A DNA stretch of 54,440 nt from an uncultured Brevibacillus sp. Its GTDB lineage: Bacteria; Bacillota; Bacilli; Brevibacillales; Brevibacillaceae. Positions 34,720-43,053 of this stretch are shown piece after piece (the first letter of the stretch is position 1; the number at the start of each line of letters is the position of its first letter). Position numbers and translations under genes: made by a program. The stretch spans positions 1-54,440 of the forward strand of contig CAMIVR010000016.1 in NCBI GenBank assembly GCA_946402065.1. The letters run 5' to 3'. Under the pieces are notes generated by a model. The model made no database searches. It saw nothing but the letters and a program-made list of their open reading frames with translations, and was not told the DNA's origin.

Positions 34720-35244
34720 TTAAGGCAAGATTTTGTTCACTTTGGCAGAAATGGTCGCTTCGCTCATTTGCCCAATGACAATATCCTTGACGATTCCCTT
34801 TGAATCGAGAAAGTATGTCGTAGGAATCGGCCCTATGTTGTATAGCCGGGTGATATCGGACTGTCGGTCAAGCAAGATCGGGAACGTAACCCCTAATTGA
34901 TCCACAAATTGCTGTACCGAAACGGGAGCCTCACTGATATTGACGCCAACAACTACCAGACCTTTGTCCTTCAGCTCCTGGTACTTCTTGTCCAACGCCG
35001 GCATTTCTGCCTTACACGGTTTGCACCAGCTTCCCCAGAAGTTCAGCACAACGCCTTTGCCCTGCAAATCAGAGAGCTTAACGGCTGTGCCATCCAATTG
35101 TTTCAGGCTAAAATTGGGTGCCTGTTCCCCAATCTTTACGTCGTCAACTCCTTTGGCGAGACTGGAATAGACTGCAAAGACGAGAGCAGCCAGCAAGACA
35201 GCGAGGATTGATACCCTCATGATGGTGCGTTTTTTCCTATCCAT
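34720..35244 (-). CDS. resA: Thiol-disulfide oxidoreductase ResA
   Basis: Membrane-anchored thioredoxin-fold protein that reduces the haem-binding cysteines of apocytochrome c. 174 residues: N-terminal anchor helix (about 9-28), then the domain with active site WCKPCK (Cys74, Cys77) and cis-Pro (IPTTYFLD). First gene of the res cluster, behind a promoter with perfect -10 box. Confidence 0.95.
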   Translation of the reverse strand: MDRKKRTIMRVSILAVLLAALVFAVYSSLAKGVDDVKIGEQAPNFSLKQLDGTAVKLSDLQGKGVVLNFWGSWCKPCKAEMPALDKKYQELKDKGLVVVGVNISEAPVSVQQFVDQLGVTFPILLDRQSDITRLYNIGPIPTTYFLDSKGIVKDIVIGQMSEATISAKVNKILP

Positions 35245-35305
35245 TTACAGCTCTCCTGTCTAATCAGCTTTTGCAACGTGGTTTTACCAACTTCTGTCCG
35301 ATTTA

Positions 35306-35359
35306 ATTATATCGTTATCAATAGTTTGCCATCGCAATATTTTTGAACAGATTTTGAAC
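35306..35359 (-). promoter_or_regulatory. resA promoter with upstream direct repeat
   Basis: Perfect TATAAT on the minus strand (35306-35311) about 60 bases before resA, without a good -35 box. Two copies of GTTCAAAA (35341-35348 and 35352-35359) lie 11 bases apart, at about -42 to -60. The period of one helical turn and the weak -35 suggest an activator site; ResD autoregulation is one possibility. Confidence 0.5.
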
Positions 35360-35366
35360 GATGTGC

Positions 35367-36110
35367 TTATTGGCGGGGCCGCGTTTTTTTCTCCATGAGC
35401 GACGTTTGCAGCCGCTTCACTTCAGTCTCGGTCAGATGGCGGAAGCTGCCTTTTTTCAGGCCGTCCAGCGTTAAGAAACCGATGCGGATTCGCTCTAATG
35501 AAATGACCGGATGGCCGATCGCCTCGCACATCCGACGCACCTGTCGGTTTCGCCCTTCATGAATGGTCAGTTCCAGCAGCGCACGGTTTTTCGCCTGATT
35601 CACTTCAAGCAGTCGCGCCTCCCCGGGAGCCGTCATTCCGTCTTCCAGCCGGATGCCCGCAGCCAACCGCTTGATTTTTTCTGCGCTGGGCTGACCTTTT
35701 ACCATAGCCCTGTATACTTTATCGATTTCATAGGAAGGATGCGCCAGGCGGTTTGCCAAATCTCCGTCGTTCGTCAAGAGCAACAAGCCAGATGTATCGT
35801 AATCAAGCCTGCCGACCGGGTATACCCGCTCTTTGACCCCACTCAGCAAGTCGCTGACAACCGTTCTCCCCTGCGGGTCATGCAAGCTCGTGATCACGCC
35901 TGTCGGTTTGTAGAGCAGCAGGTAGATTTTCTGTTCACGCCTGATCGGCTGTTGATCCACGGTAATATCATCGACACCGGGGTCAACTTTGGTGCCTAAT
36001 TCGTAAACGACAACGCCGTTTACCCGTACTCTTCCCTGTACGATTAATTGTTCACAGCTTCGACGGGAAGCAACCCCTGCCTGGGCAAGTACCTTTTGCA
36101 AGCGTTCCAC
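35367..36110 (-). CDS. rluB: Ribosomal large subunit pseudouridine synthase B
   Basis: Modifies a uridine in 23S rRNA helix 89. 247 residues: N-terminal S4 RNA-binding domain (MERLQKVLAQAGVASRRSCEQLI), then the RsuA/RluB catalytic domain with GRLDYDTSGLLLLTNDG (catalytic Asp), and GRNRQVRRMCEAIGHPV. GTG start at 36110, 10 bases after GGGAGG. Between the res genes and spmB, as in B. subtilis. Confidence 0.95.
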   Translation of the reverse strand: MERLQKVLAQAGVASRRSCEQLIVQGRVRVNGVVVYELGTKVDPGVDDITVDQQPIRREQKIYLLLYKPTGVITSLHDPQGRTVVSDLLSGVKERVYPVGRLDYDTSGLLLLTNDGDLANRLAHPSYEIDKVYRAMVKGQPSAEKIKRLAAGIRLEDGMTAPGEARLLEVNQAKNRALLELTIHEGRNRQVRRMCEAIGHPVISLERIRIGFLTLDGLKKGSFRHLTETEVKRLQTSLMEKKTRPRQ

Positions 36111-36164
36111 AGCAGTTTCACCTCCCTACCATCATACCTATTTTTATCATCCTGAACAAGAAAA

Positions 36165-36198
36165 GAGAAAAAAACCTCTCGCTTTTACGAGAAGTTTT
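36165..36198. terminator. Terminator between spmB and rluB
   Basis: AAAAC-TCTCG / CGAGA-GTTTT stem with one mismatch (36171-36181 with 36188-36198) and a T-run on the minus strand (36165-36174), suited to ending the dacB-spmA-spmB transcript. Confidence 0.75.
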
Positions 36199-36296
36199 AC
36201 CTGATCATTACCATGTGTTTACGAACGCTTTGCTCAGGCTTGGATATTGCGGGAGAAAGACGAGCAATTGATCGTATGTGAAAATCCGAAAGTACA

Positions 36297-36830
36297 TCAG
36301 AGAAACACGTAGTAGACGACGAGAATCGAAGCGACTACGCCGAAAAGATCTGACCACAGCCCCACCTTCAAGGCGTAGGAGCCGTTGCGGATCCCTACTG
36401 CTCCGAAGTAGACCGTCAGCACGTACAGTGTCGTATCGGTGCTGCCTTGCATCGTCGAGGCGAGTCTGCCAATCAGCGAGTCAGGGCCGTATTGGGCGAT
36501 CAAGTCCGTAGTGATGGCCAGGGAACCTGTCCCGGATAACGGTCTGAGCAAGGCAAGCGGGACGATCTCTCCCGGTACGTGCAGCAAGCGCAACAACGGA
36601 TCCAATGCCTTGAGCACCAAATCGAGTGCACCCGATTCACGGAACAGCGTAATCGCCACCATCATCGCCACGAGATGGGGCATGATTTTGATCGTTGTCA
36701 CCAGGCCGCCCTTGGCTCCGTCGACAAACGTTTCATACACAGGCACTTTTTTCAACCATCCGTAGACCAAAATAAATGCGATCAGGAGCGGAATGCTCCA
36801 CATCGAGATGAGAGAGACCCATTGGTACAT
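36297..36830 (-). CDS. spmB: Spore maturation protein SpmB
   Basis: Membrane protein needed for full dehydration of the spore core. 177 residues with several membrane helices and the nucleoside-transporter-gate-like segment FRESGALDLVLKALDPLL...PLSGTGSL. GGAGGGG precedes the ATG. It is the third gene of dacB-spmA-spmB, the same order as in B. subtilis, where it is read in the mother cell. Confidence 0.94.
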   Translation of the reverse strand: MYQWVSLISMWSIPLLIAFILVYGWLKKVPVYETFVDGAKGGLVTTIKIMPHLVAMMVAITLFRESGALDLVLKALDPLLRLLHVPGEIVPLALLRPLSGTGSLAITTDLIAQYGPDSLIGRLASTMQGSTDTTLYVLTVYFGAVGIRNGSYALKVGLWSDLFGVVASILVVYYVFL

Positions 36831-36841
36831 AAAGTCCCCTC

Positions 36842-37432
36842 CTATCTTGTCTTCCGCATGGACCTTCGCCGATACCAGCGGTCGAGCAGCAATGCGAAAA
36901 TCGTAGCGCTAAAGGAAGCCAGCAACGTGGTACCGACGATCTCCATCGGATTCGTCGAGCCGAACTGGTAGCGGATGGCGATCATCGTCGTCGGAATCAG
37001 CGTGATGCTCGCTGTATTGATCGCCAGAAGCGTACACATTGCCGCTGAGGCTTGGTGCTTGTTCGGATTCAGCTTTTGCAGCTCCTCCATCGCTTTTAGG
37101 CCAAACGGTGTAGCTGCATTGCCCAAGCCGAGCAGATTGGCGCTCATGTTCGACAAAATCAGGCCAAGTGCCGGGTGTCCCTTCGGTATGTCGGGAAAGA
37201 GCCGCGAGACAAACGGCGCCATCAGCCTGGCGAACAGCTCCAGCAAGCCGGCCTTTTCGGCAATCCGCATCAGTCCCATCCAAAAGGCGAGAATGCTCAA
37301 CAGGCCAAAGCTTACGGTTACCCCGGATTTTGCTCCGTCAAATGCTGCCTGGCTGATCGATTCAAGCCGTCCGTTGAACGCTGCCACGACGAGGCTGGTG
37401 ACAATCAGTCCAAGCCAAATGAAATTAAGCAT
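36842..37432 (-). CDS. spmA: Spore maturation protein SpmA
   Basis: Membrane partner of SpmB in spore core dehydration. 196 residues with the gate-like segments AFWMGLMRIAEKAGLLELFA and SNMSANLLGLGNAATPFGLKA. The start at 37432 is preferred over upstream frames because GGGAGG stands about 9 bases before it and the start overlaps the end of dacB by 8 bases. 11 bases before spmB. Confidence 0.94.
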   Translation of the reverse strand: MLNFIWLGLIVTSLVVAAFNGRLESISQAAFDGAKSGVTVSFGLLSILAFWMGLMRIAEKAGLLELFARLMAPFVSRLFPDIPKGHPALGLILSNMSANLLGLGNAATPFGLKAMEELQKLNPNKHQASAAMCTLLAINTASITLIPTTMIAIRYQFGSTNPMEIVGTTLLASFSATIFALLLDRWYRRRSMRKTR

Positions 37433-38615
37433 AAAACATTCCTCCCGCCATGATCTGCCATACAAGCTGCAAAAATGGTCGGCGACCCAGATCATGAGCA
37501 GGAGCGGATGATGATTGCAGCGCTTGTTCCGACGCTTGAACGATCAGCGGTACCTTGCCGATCAGCTGATCATCCATGTACAGGTGCAAAAATCCGGCAT
37601 GCTTGCCAACTTTTTTGCTGTCCAGCACGCGATCAAACAAATACACTTTGGAATGAACCTGTGATAGCTCTTCCTGCCGAAGCGGATAGGTGAATTCGTT
37701 CTTGGTGACAAACACAAGGTTCGGTTCCTTTTTGTCAAGCGTGACGTCCGGCTCGATCGTCTCCCCGTCCTTCACGACTTTGACCGGTTGAAAATTCGCA
37801 AACCCCCAATCCATCAGGGCCATGGAATCCTGCCAGTCATTGCCGTCGTTCAACGTAATCACAGCCAATTGCCTGCCGTCCCGTGTCGCCGATGAAGCGA
37901 GGCAGCGCTTGGCCAGCTTCGTGTAGCCCGTCTTCACACCGTCCGCCCCTCTGTACAGGGTAAGCATTCGATTCTTGTTTTGCAGCCGCCTGCCCCACTG
38001 CTCGCCCTCCATCGAGATATTTTTCACTTTCGTAGAGACGATTTCCTGAAATTTCGGGTTTTGCAAAGCGTACCTGGACAACTTGACCATATCGACAGCC
38101 GTGGAATAGTGCATATTGCTGTCGTCAAGCCCGTGCGGGTTGGTAAAATTCGTGCGGGTCATTCCGATCATCGCAGCTTTTTCGTTCATCAGGTAGACGA
38201 AGCCCGGCAGGGAGCCGCCGATGTGATTGGCGATCGCAACGGCGGCGTCGTTGCCGCTGCGGAGCATCAAGCCGTACAGCAGCTCCTCCAATGTGAGGTG
38301 TTCCCCCCGTTTCAGGTAAATCGACGAGCCTTCGACACCGACTGCCTGATCGGGTATCGTGACGACGTCCTGCAGATTGCCTGATTCGATGGCGACGATA
38401 GCAGTCATCGTCTTCGTCAGGCTGGCGATGCGCATTTTTTTGTCGCCGTTCTTTTCGTATAGGATTCGCCCTGAAGCCACATCGATGAGTGCGGCCGCTT
38501 CAGCCGAGATTTTCGGTGGACCGTTGTCAGCGTAGGCACTCTGGCCGGGCAGAGAAAACATCAGCAGCAAAAGAAAAACGACGAGTACGCCGGATGGTAG
38601 CTTCAGATTTTTCAT
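37425..38615 (-). CDS. dacB: Sporulation D-alanyl-D-alanine carboxypeptidase DacB
   Basis: Low-molecular-weight penicillin-binding protein that trims cortex peptides, lowering cross-linking. 396 residues: signal peptide (to about residue 29, SAYA), catalytic SLTK (Ser65), SGN at 120-122, KTG at 228-230, then the C-terminal beta domain. The end is hydrophobic/aromatic. The identity as DacB rather than DacA or DacF follows from the linked spmA-spmB. Confidence 0.93.
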   Translation of the reverse strand: MKNLKLPSGVLVVFLLLLMFSLPGQSAYADNGPPKISAEAAALIDVASGRILYEKNGDKKMRIASLTKTMTAIVAIESGNLQDVVTIPDQAVGVEGSSIYLKRGEHLTLEELLYGLMLRSGNDAAVAIANHIGGSLPGFVYLMNEKAAMIGMTRTNFTNPHGLDDSNMHYSTAVDMVKLSRYALQNPKFQEIVSTKVKNISMEGEQWGRRLQNKNRMLTLYRGADGVKTGYTKLAKRCLASSATRDGRQLAVITLNDGNDWQDSMALMDWGFANFQPVKVVKDGETIEPDVTLDKKEPNLVFVTKNEFTYPLRQEELSQVHSKVYLFDRVLDSKKVGKHAGFLHLYMDDQLIGKVPLIVQASEQALQSSSAPAHDLGRRPFLQLVWQIMAGGMFYA

Positions 38616-38686
38616 AACGTCCTCCCCACACCTTGCATGCGTGCTTTGTACAAGTATATGGGGACGAGACGTCTGTTAGACCTGAT

Positions 38687-39283
38687 CTACTCCTGCGACT
38701 TGTCGCTCGTGTCTGCTCCTGCTTTATCGAACAGGGCTGTGGCCTCCTGCCGGATCTCATCGATGTTGAGATTGACCGGCGGCTCCGGCAAATCTTGAAG
38801 CTGCCGCAAGCCAAAATGCTCGAGAAATTCTTTTGTCGTGCCGTACAGGATCGGGCGCCCGATGCCTTCTGCCCGTCCCACTTCGCGGATCAGCTGTTTG
38901 GACTGCAGCGTATACAGCGCTTTTTCACACTTGACCCCGCGGATTTCTTCGATATCGGAGCGGGTGATCGGCTGTTTGTACGCGATAATGGCCAGAGTTT
39001 CCAGGGCAGCCTGTGAAAGCGTCGACTGACCTGGCGATGTTGCCAGCTTTTCGAAATACTCGATATGCTCAGGCAGCGTCGTCAATTGGTAAGCGCGCGC
39101 TACCTCGACGATCTGGATCCCGCGTCCCGAACGGCGAAAGTCTGCCTTCAGGTCCTCCAGCAAGTCGACGACCGTCTCTTCCGGCAGCTCTATGATTTCG
39201 CCAATTTGCCTGGCGTCGAGACCTTCGTCGCCAGAGAGAAACAGCAGGCCTTCAATCACGCTTTTCATTTTGTCATAATCCAC
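38687..39283 (-). CDS. scpB: Segregation and condensation protein ScpB
   Basis: Winged-helix subunit of the SMC-ScpAB condensin. 198 residues with tandem winged helices (EGLLFLSGDEGLDARQIGEII; TLAIIAYKQPITRSDIEEIRG) and an acidic C-terminal tail. The GTG at 39283 is 8 bases after AAAGGAGG; the upstream part of the frame lies within scpA. It overlaps scpA by 11 bases. Confidence 0.95.
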   Translation of the reverse strand: MDYDKMKSVIEGLLFLSGDEGLDARQIGEIIELPEETVVDLLEDLKADFRRSGRGIQIVEVARAYQLTTLPEHIEYFEKLATSPGQSTLSQAALETLAIIAYKQPITRSDIEEIRGVKCEKALYTLQSKQLIREVGRAEGIGRPILYGTTKEFLEHFGLRQLQDLPEPPVNLNIDEIRQEATALFDKAGADTSDKSQE

Positions 39284-40040
39284 TGTGCTCCCCTCCTTTC
39301 GACGTGTTCTCACAGATCAGAATGTCTTGAAACAACTGATTCTGGACACACGTCACCCGCTTCGCCTTCATCAGCTCCAGCAAGGCGAGGAACGTCGTGA
39401 CGATCTCGGTGCGCGACACCGTCGATCCAAACAACTGTGAAAAGCGTACCATTCCACCGCCCACCTTGAGCAGTTCGCCAATCTCCTTCATGCGATCTTT
39501 GATCGAAATTTCATCCCGTGCCACTTTCGTCACCGGCTCCTTCTGGCGGATCCGGGTAAACAGCTTTTCCAGCGATGCGATCAGGTCATAAATCGTCACG
39601 TTTTTGACCGGATTCTCCTCCTCGCGGACATACGGGCTCAAATCCTCGGCAGGGCGGGTAAAAATCCGGCTTCTGCCCGTCTCCATCTCGCGCAACTGCT
39701 CGGCCATCATTTTGAATCGTTTGTATTCCAACAGCCGGGCGACTAATTCATCCCGCGGGTCTACTTCTTCTACATCCATGTCCAGCAGCGGCTGGAAGAC
39801 ATGCTCTTCTTTTTTCGGCAGCAGCATTTTGCTCTTGATCGACAGCAGCGTAGCTGCCATGACCAAAAATTCGCTGGCGATATCGAGCTGCAGCTCCTGC
39901 ATGGCATGGATCGTCTCCAGGTATTGCTCCGTCACTTCGGCAATCGGGATGTCGTATATGTCAATTTCCGCCTTGTCGATCAGATGAAGCAAAAGATCTA
40001 ATGGGCCTTCAAACGAATCCAGTTTAATTCTGTATGCCAC
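39273..40040 (-). CDS. scpA: Segregation and condensation protein ScpA
   Basis: Kleisin subunit of the SMC condensin. 255 residues with the N-terminal kleisin motif FEGPLDLLLHLIDKAEIDIYDI, a long helical middle and a C-terminal winged helix (TTFLALLELMKAKRV). GTG start at 40040 after AGGGGA. Overlaps scpB. Confidence 0.95.
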   Translation of the reverse strand: MAYRIKLDSFEGPLDLLLHLIDKAEIDIYDIPIAEVTEQYLETIHAMQELQLDIASEFLVMAATLLSIKSKMLLPKKEEHVFQPLLDMDVEEVDPRDELVARLLEYKRFKMMAEQLREMETGRSRIFTRPAEDLSPYVREEENPVKNVTIYDLIASLEKLFTRIRQKEPVTKVARDEISIKDRMKEIGELLKVGGGMVRFSQLFGSTVSRTEIVTTFLALLELMKAKRVTCVQNQLFQDILICENTSKGGEHSGL

Positions 40041-40087
40041 TCTGTTTCCCCTGCCTTACACTCACTGCAATCCCTTCCGCAGCTCGG

Positions 40088-40122
40088 ACGTCAACAATCC
40101 ACGCTTTGTGGCTTGTTGACGT
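40088..40122. repeat. Strong hairpin upstream of scpA
   Basis: Perfect 10-base inverted repeat ACGTCAACAA / TTGTTGACGT (40088-40097 with 40113-40122) with an inner CCAC / GTGG stem and a 5-base loop. No T-run on either side, so it is not a standard terminator. It lies 48 bases before the scpA start. Confidence 0.7.
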
Positions 40123-40259
40123 ACTCATGCTGCTCCCAGACTTTACACGTAACACGTTATGTATCCGGCCGATCCAACGCTGTCGCTAACGGCCAAGCCG
40201 CAGGGCCGTGCACCCCTGAAATAGCGCGGTCTTGCACACGAGCGTTTTCCCCATGTCAA
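40123..40259. other. Intergenic remainder between the M50 protease and scpA
   Basis: No gene supported. A small CGGCC / GGCCG hairpin lies near 40184-40207. A -35/-10 pair for scpA is not convincing. Confidence 0.4.
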
Positions 40260-40925
40260 CTATCCAAATAGCGAAATGGCTGCAGAATGGAGCAGCATAT
40301 ACAGAAGCCCCATCGGCACACCCAGCAGTACGCTGGTAACCCCTGGAATGAATATCAGCAGCAACAGAATCCACGGTCCGTATATCTCCAACTGATAAAA
40401 GAACTTATCCCAGCTGCGCGGCATAATAAACCGCAGGATTTTCGAACCGTCCAGCGGATGAATCGGCAGCAAATTGAAGATGCACAAACCGATGTTAATT
40501 ACAAGGCAGAAGTACAATGTCTCACTCACAGCATAGAGCATCTTGCCTGAGAGCGACTGGAGCATGCCGTTTTTCAGCACGAGCACTTCCACTATGGCGA
40601 AAAGAAACGCCAGAACCAGATTGACAAACGGCCCTGCAGCCGCCACCAACACGATTCCCAGACGCTTGTTGCCGCGAAAATTGTTCGGGTTAAACGGCAC
40701 CGGTCTTGCCCAGCCAAACGGAGCGAAGAGAATCAGAATCAAGCCAAACGGATCGATGTGCGGTATCGGATTCAATGTCAACCGCCCTTGGTTTTTTGCT
40801 GTGTCGTCACCCAATCGCCATGCGGCAAACGCATGCGCCCACTCATGCAGCGAAAAGGCGATGACAAATGCAATCATGCGAAACGGGACGCTCTCCCATT
40901 CAAAGTTAAAAAAACTCAAATTCAC
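40260..40925 (-). CDS. Site-2 protease family membrane metalloprotease (M50)
   Basis: A 221-residue intramembrane zinc protease: HEWAH at 27-31 (zinc ligands and catalytic Glu) in the first helix and NLLPIHPLDG in a later helix (third ligand Asp). No PDZ domain, so it belongs to the small S2P group common in bacilli beside ppiB/lysA or scpA. Substrate unknown. The start may be GTG at 40925 (3 bases after GGGAGG) or TTG at 40919 (8 bases). Confidence 0.9.
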   Translation of the reverse strand: MNLSFFNFEWESVPFRMIAFVIAFSLHEWAHAFAAWRLGDDTAKNQGRLTLNPIPHIDPFGLILILFAPFGWARPVPFNPNNFRGNKRLGIVLVAAAGPFVNLVLAFLFAIVEVLVLKNGMLQSLSGKMLYAVSETLYFCLVINIGLCIFNLLPIHPLDGSKILRFIMPRSWDKFFYQLEIYGPWILLLLIFIPGVTSVLLGVPMGLLYMLLHSAAISLFG

Positions 40926-41034
40926 TTACCTCCCGAAAACGAGCATCGCGGACACTTGTGCCAAACGGCCTGTAACCATTCTCCACAATCTCTATTAGAA
41001 TACCAGTAGATTTGGCCTGAAACAAGAACCAAGC

Positions 41035-41062
41035 AAAAAAGCACCGGTTTCCCGATGCTTTT
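41035..41062 (-). terminator. Terminator after ppiB
   Basis: AAAAGCA / TGCTTTT stem with an inner CGG / CCG (41037-41047 with 41052-41062), 4-base loop; T-run on the minus strand. Confidence 0.8.
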
Positions 41063-41069
41063 GTTGATC

Positions 41070-41498
41070 CTAGAGGACTTCGACCTTTTCCATTTTGTTG
41101 CCTTGCTTGATTTGGTCTACATGCTCCATACCGGAGGTCACTTTGCCAAACACAGTGTGGACACCGTCCAGATGCGGGAACGAATCGTAGCAGATGAAGA
41201 ACTGGCTCCCGCCTGTATCCTTGCCTGCATGCGCCATCGACAGTGCGCCGCGAACGTGCTTGTGCGGGTTGCCAGCGGTTTCGCATTTGATCGTATAGCC
41301 AGGGCCGCCGGTACCTGTTCCGTAAGGACAACCGCCTTGTGCTACAAAGCCGGGAATCACGCGGTGAAAGGTAAGCCCGTTGTAGTATCCTTCATTGATC
41401 AGCTTTTCAAAGTTGGCTACAGTTCCTGGCGCTTCTTCATTGTACAGCTCCAGCGTAACCTCTTTGCCGCCTTCAAGTGTAATTTTTGCCGTTTTCAT
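41070..41498 (-). CDS. ppiB: Peptidyl-prolyl cis-trans isomerase, cyclophilin type
   Basis: Cytoplasmic cyclophilin of 142 residues with the active-site segments [15 protein letters not shown] (Arg, Gln), GALSMAH and QFFICY. No signal peptide. GGGAGG precedes the ATG by about 8 bases. Placed between lysA and the M50 gene. Confidence 0.96.
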   Translation of the reverse strand: MKTAKITLEGGKEVTLELYNEEAPGTVANFEKLINEGYYNGLTFHRVIPGFVAQGGCPYGTGTGGPGYTIKCETAGNPHKHVRGALSMAHAGKDTGGSQFFICYDSFPHLDGVHTVFGKVTSGMEHVDQIKQGNKMEKVEVL

Positions 41499-41531
41499 GG
41501 AAAAAATCCTCCCTTTTCACGTATCCCCTCT

Positions 41532-41560
41532 ATCTTATCCGTAATCCGGACAGCAAGCAA
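41532..41560 (-). promoter_or_regulatory. Candidate sigma-A promoter of ppiB
   Basis: Minus strand: TTGCTT (41555-41560), 17-base spacer, TAAGAT (41532-41537), about 34 bases before the ATG of ppiB. Confidence 0.5.
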
Positions 41561-41571
41561 GCATTACGGTG

Positions 41572-42894
41572 CTATCGCTGGCATTGCAGCTTCTTGAGCG
41601 GACGGTCGTTTTTGACGAGATCGGCGAGACTCTCCCGCTCAACGACCACTTCGGCTTCGCCATCCTTGACGAAGACGACCGCCGGGCGGGCAATCCGGTT
41701 GTAGTTGTTGGACATCGCGTAGCCGTAAGCACCTGTGCTCGTCACGGCGAGCACATCGCCCGCTTTCACCGGTGGCAGGGAAATGTCCCAGATCAGCATA
41801 TCGCCGGATTCACAGCATTTTCCGGCAATTGAAACGACTTCTTCTGCCTGCTCCGTCATCCGGTTGGCCAGCCCGGCTTCGTATTTGGCCTGATAGAGAG
41901 CAGGGCGCAAATTGTCAGACATGCCGCCGTCTACGGAGACGTATTTGCGCACATCGGGGATTGCTTTGGTCGAACCGATGGTGTACAGCGTCGTACCGGC
42001 ATCGCCGATGACGCTGCGGCCCGGCTCAATCCACAGTTCCGGCAATGTCAGGCTGTTTTCCGCACATCCTTTGCGCACAGCGGAAGTAATCGCTTTAACG
42101 TACGCACCGGGTGCAAGCGGCGTATCTTCCTCGACATAGCGAATGCCGAATCCTCCGCCGACGTTCAACACTTTCCCTTCAAAACCAAGCTCGTTTTTCA
42201 CCTGTGCCAGCAGCGCGATCAAACGGTCGATGGCCATGACAAAGCCATTGGTCTCAAAAATTTGCGAACCGATGTGGCTATGCAGGCCAAGCAGTTCAAT
42301 CGACTCGTATTGCAGACAGAGCTTGATCGCCTCCATCGCTTGACCGCTGGCTATATCAAAGCCGAATTTGGAATCCTGCTGTCCTGTCGAGATATAGTCG
42401 TGCGTGTGCGCTTCTACGCCCGGCGTCAGGCGGAGGAGCACTTCCACCTTGCGACCGCGTTCAGCTGCGAGCCGGTTGAGCATATCCAGCTCGTAGAAAT
42501 TGTCCGCAACAAAGCAGCCGATATTGGCATCAAGGCCAAACGCCACTTCTTCGGGCAATTTATTGTTACCGTGAAAATGGATTTTTTCAGGAGGAAAACC
42601 TGCTTGCAGTGCCGTGTACAGTTCACCGGACGAGACGACATCGAGCGAGAGTCCTTCTTCCTGGACGAGTTGACACATGGCCACCGTACAGAATGCCTTG
42701 CTTGCATACGCGACTTGAAAAGCAAAACCGCTTTCCTCAAAGGCTTGCACAAACGCGCGACATTTTTCGCGAATCAACGCTTCGTCATACACGTAAAGTG
42801 GTGTGCCGTACTTCTTTGCCAGCTCTGTGCTGTCACAACCGCCAATTTCCAGATGCCCTCGATCATTGATGCGACTTGTTCCGTGTAAAAACAT
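41572..42894 (-). CDS. lysA: Diaminopimelate decarboxylase
   Basis: Last enzyme of lysine synthesis, decarboxylating meso-diaminopimelate. 440 residues: PLP lysine in VAYASKAFCT (Lys66), HSHIGSQI, the glycine-rich NVGGGFGIRY and EPGRS phosphate-binding motifs, and C-terminal CESGD with the cysteine that completes the dimer active site. ATG at 42894, 8 bases after GGGAGG. It sits downstream of the spoVA operon as in B. subtilis. Confidence 0.97.
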   Translation of the reverse strand: MFLHGTSRINDRGHLEIGGCDSTELAKKYGTPLYVYDEALIREKCRAFVQAFEESGFAFQVAYASKAFCTVAMCQLVQEEGLSLDVVSSGELYTALQAGFPPEKIHFHGNNKLPEEVAFGLDANIGCFVADNFYELDMLNRLAAERGRKVEVLLRLTPGVEAHTHDYISTGQQDSKFGFDIASGQAMEAIKLCLQYESIELLGLHSHIGSQIFETNGFVMAIDRLIALLAQVKNELGFEGKVLNVGGGFGIRYVEEDTPLAPGAYVKAITSAVRKGCAENSLTLPELWIEPGRSVIGDAGTTLYTIGSTKAIPDVRKYVSVDGGMSDNLRPALYQAKYEAGLANRMTEQAEEVVSIAGKCCESGDMLIWDISLPPVKAGDVLAVTSTGAYGYAMSNNYNRIARPAVVFVKDGEAEVVVERESLADLVKNDRPLKKLQCQR

Positions 42895-42999
42895 GATCTG
42901 TTCCTCCCTACCGTTTCCCCATTTTACCTCTGTTCACAATCTCGCCCGGTATTGATTGCATCCGGGTACAACCGCCCTCAGAGGATAAAATTATCACCT

Positions 43000-43029
43000 A
43001 ATATAGCACAGCTTATCTTTTTTTGACAA
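43000..43029 (-). promoter_or_regulatory. Sigma-A promoter of lysA
   Basis: Minus strand: TTGTCA (43024-43029), 18-base spacer, TATATT (43000-43005). The leader of about 100 bases contains a short CCCGG / CCGGG hairpin but nothing like the large lysine riboswitch. Confidence 0.6.
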
Positions 43030-43053
43030 TGGGTCGATTCGTCAATTTGCAGG

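Noticed and set aside
42895..42999. Lysine riboswitch in the lysA leader
   Set aside because: The leader is too short and has only a small hairpin.
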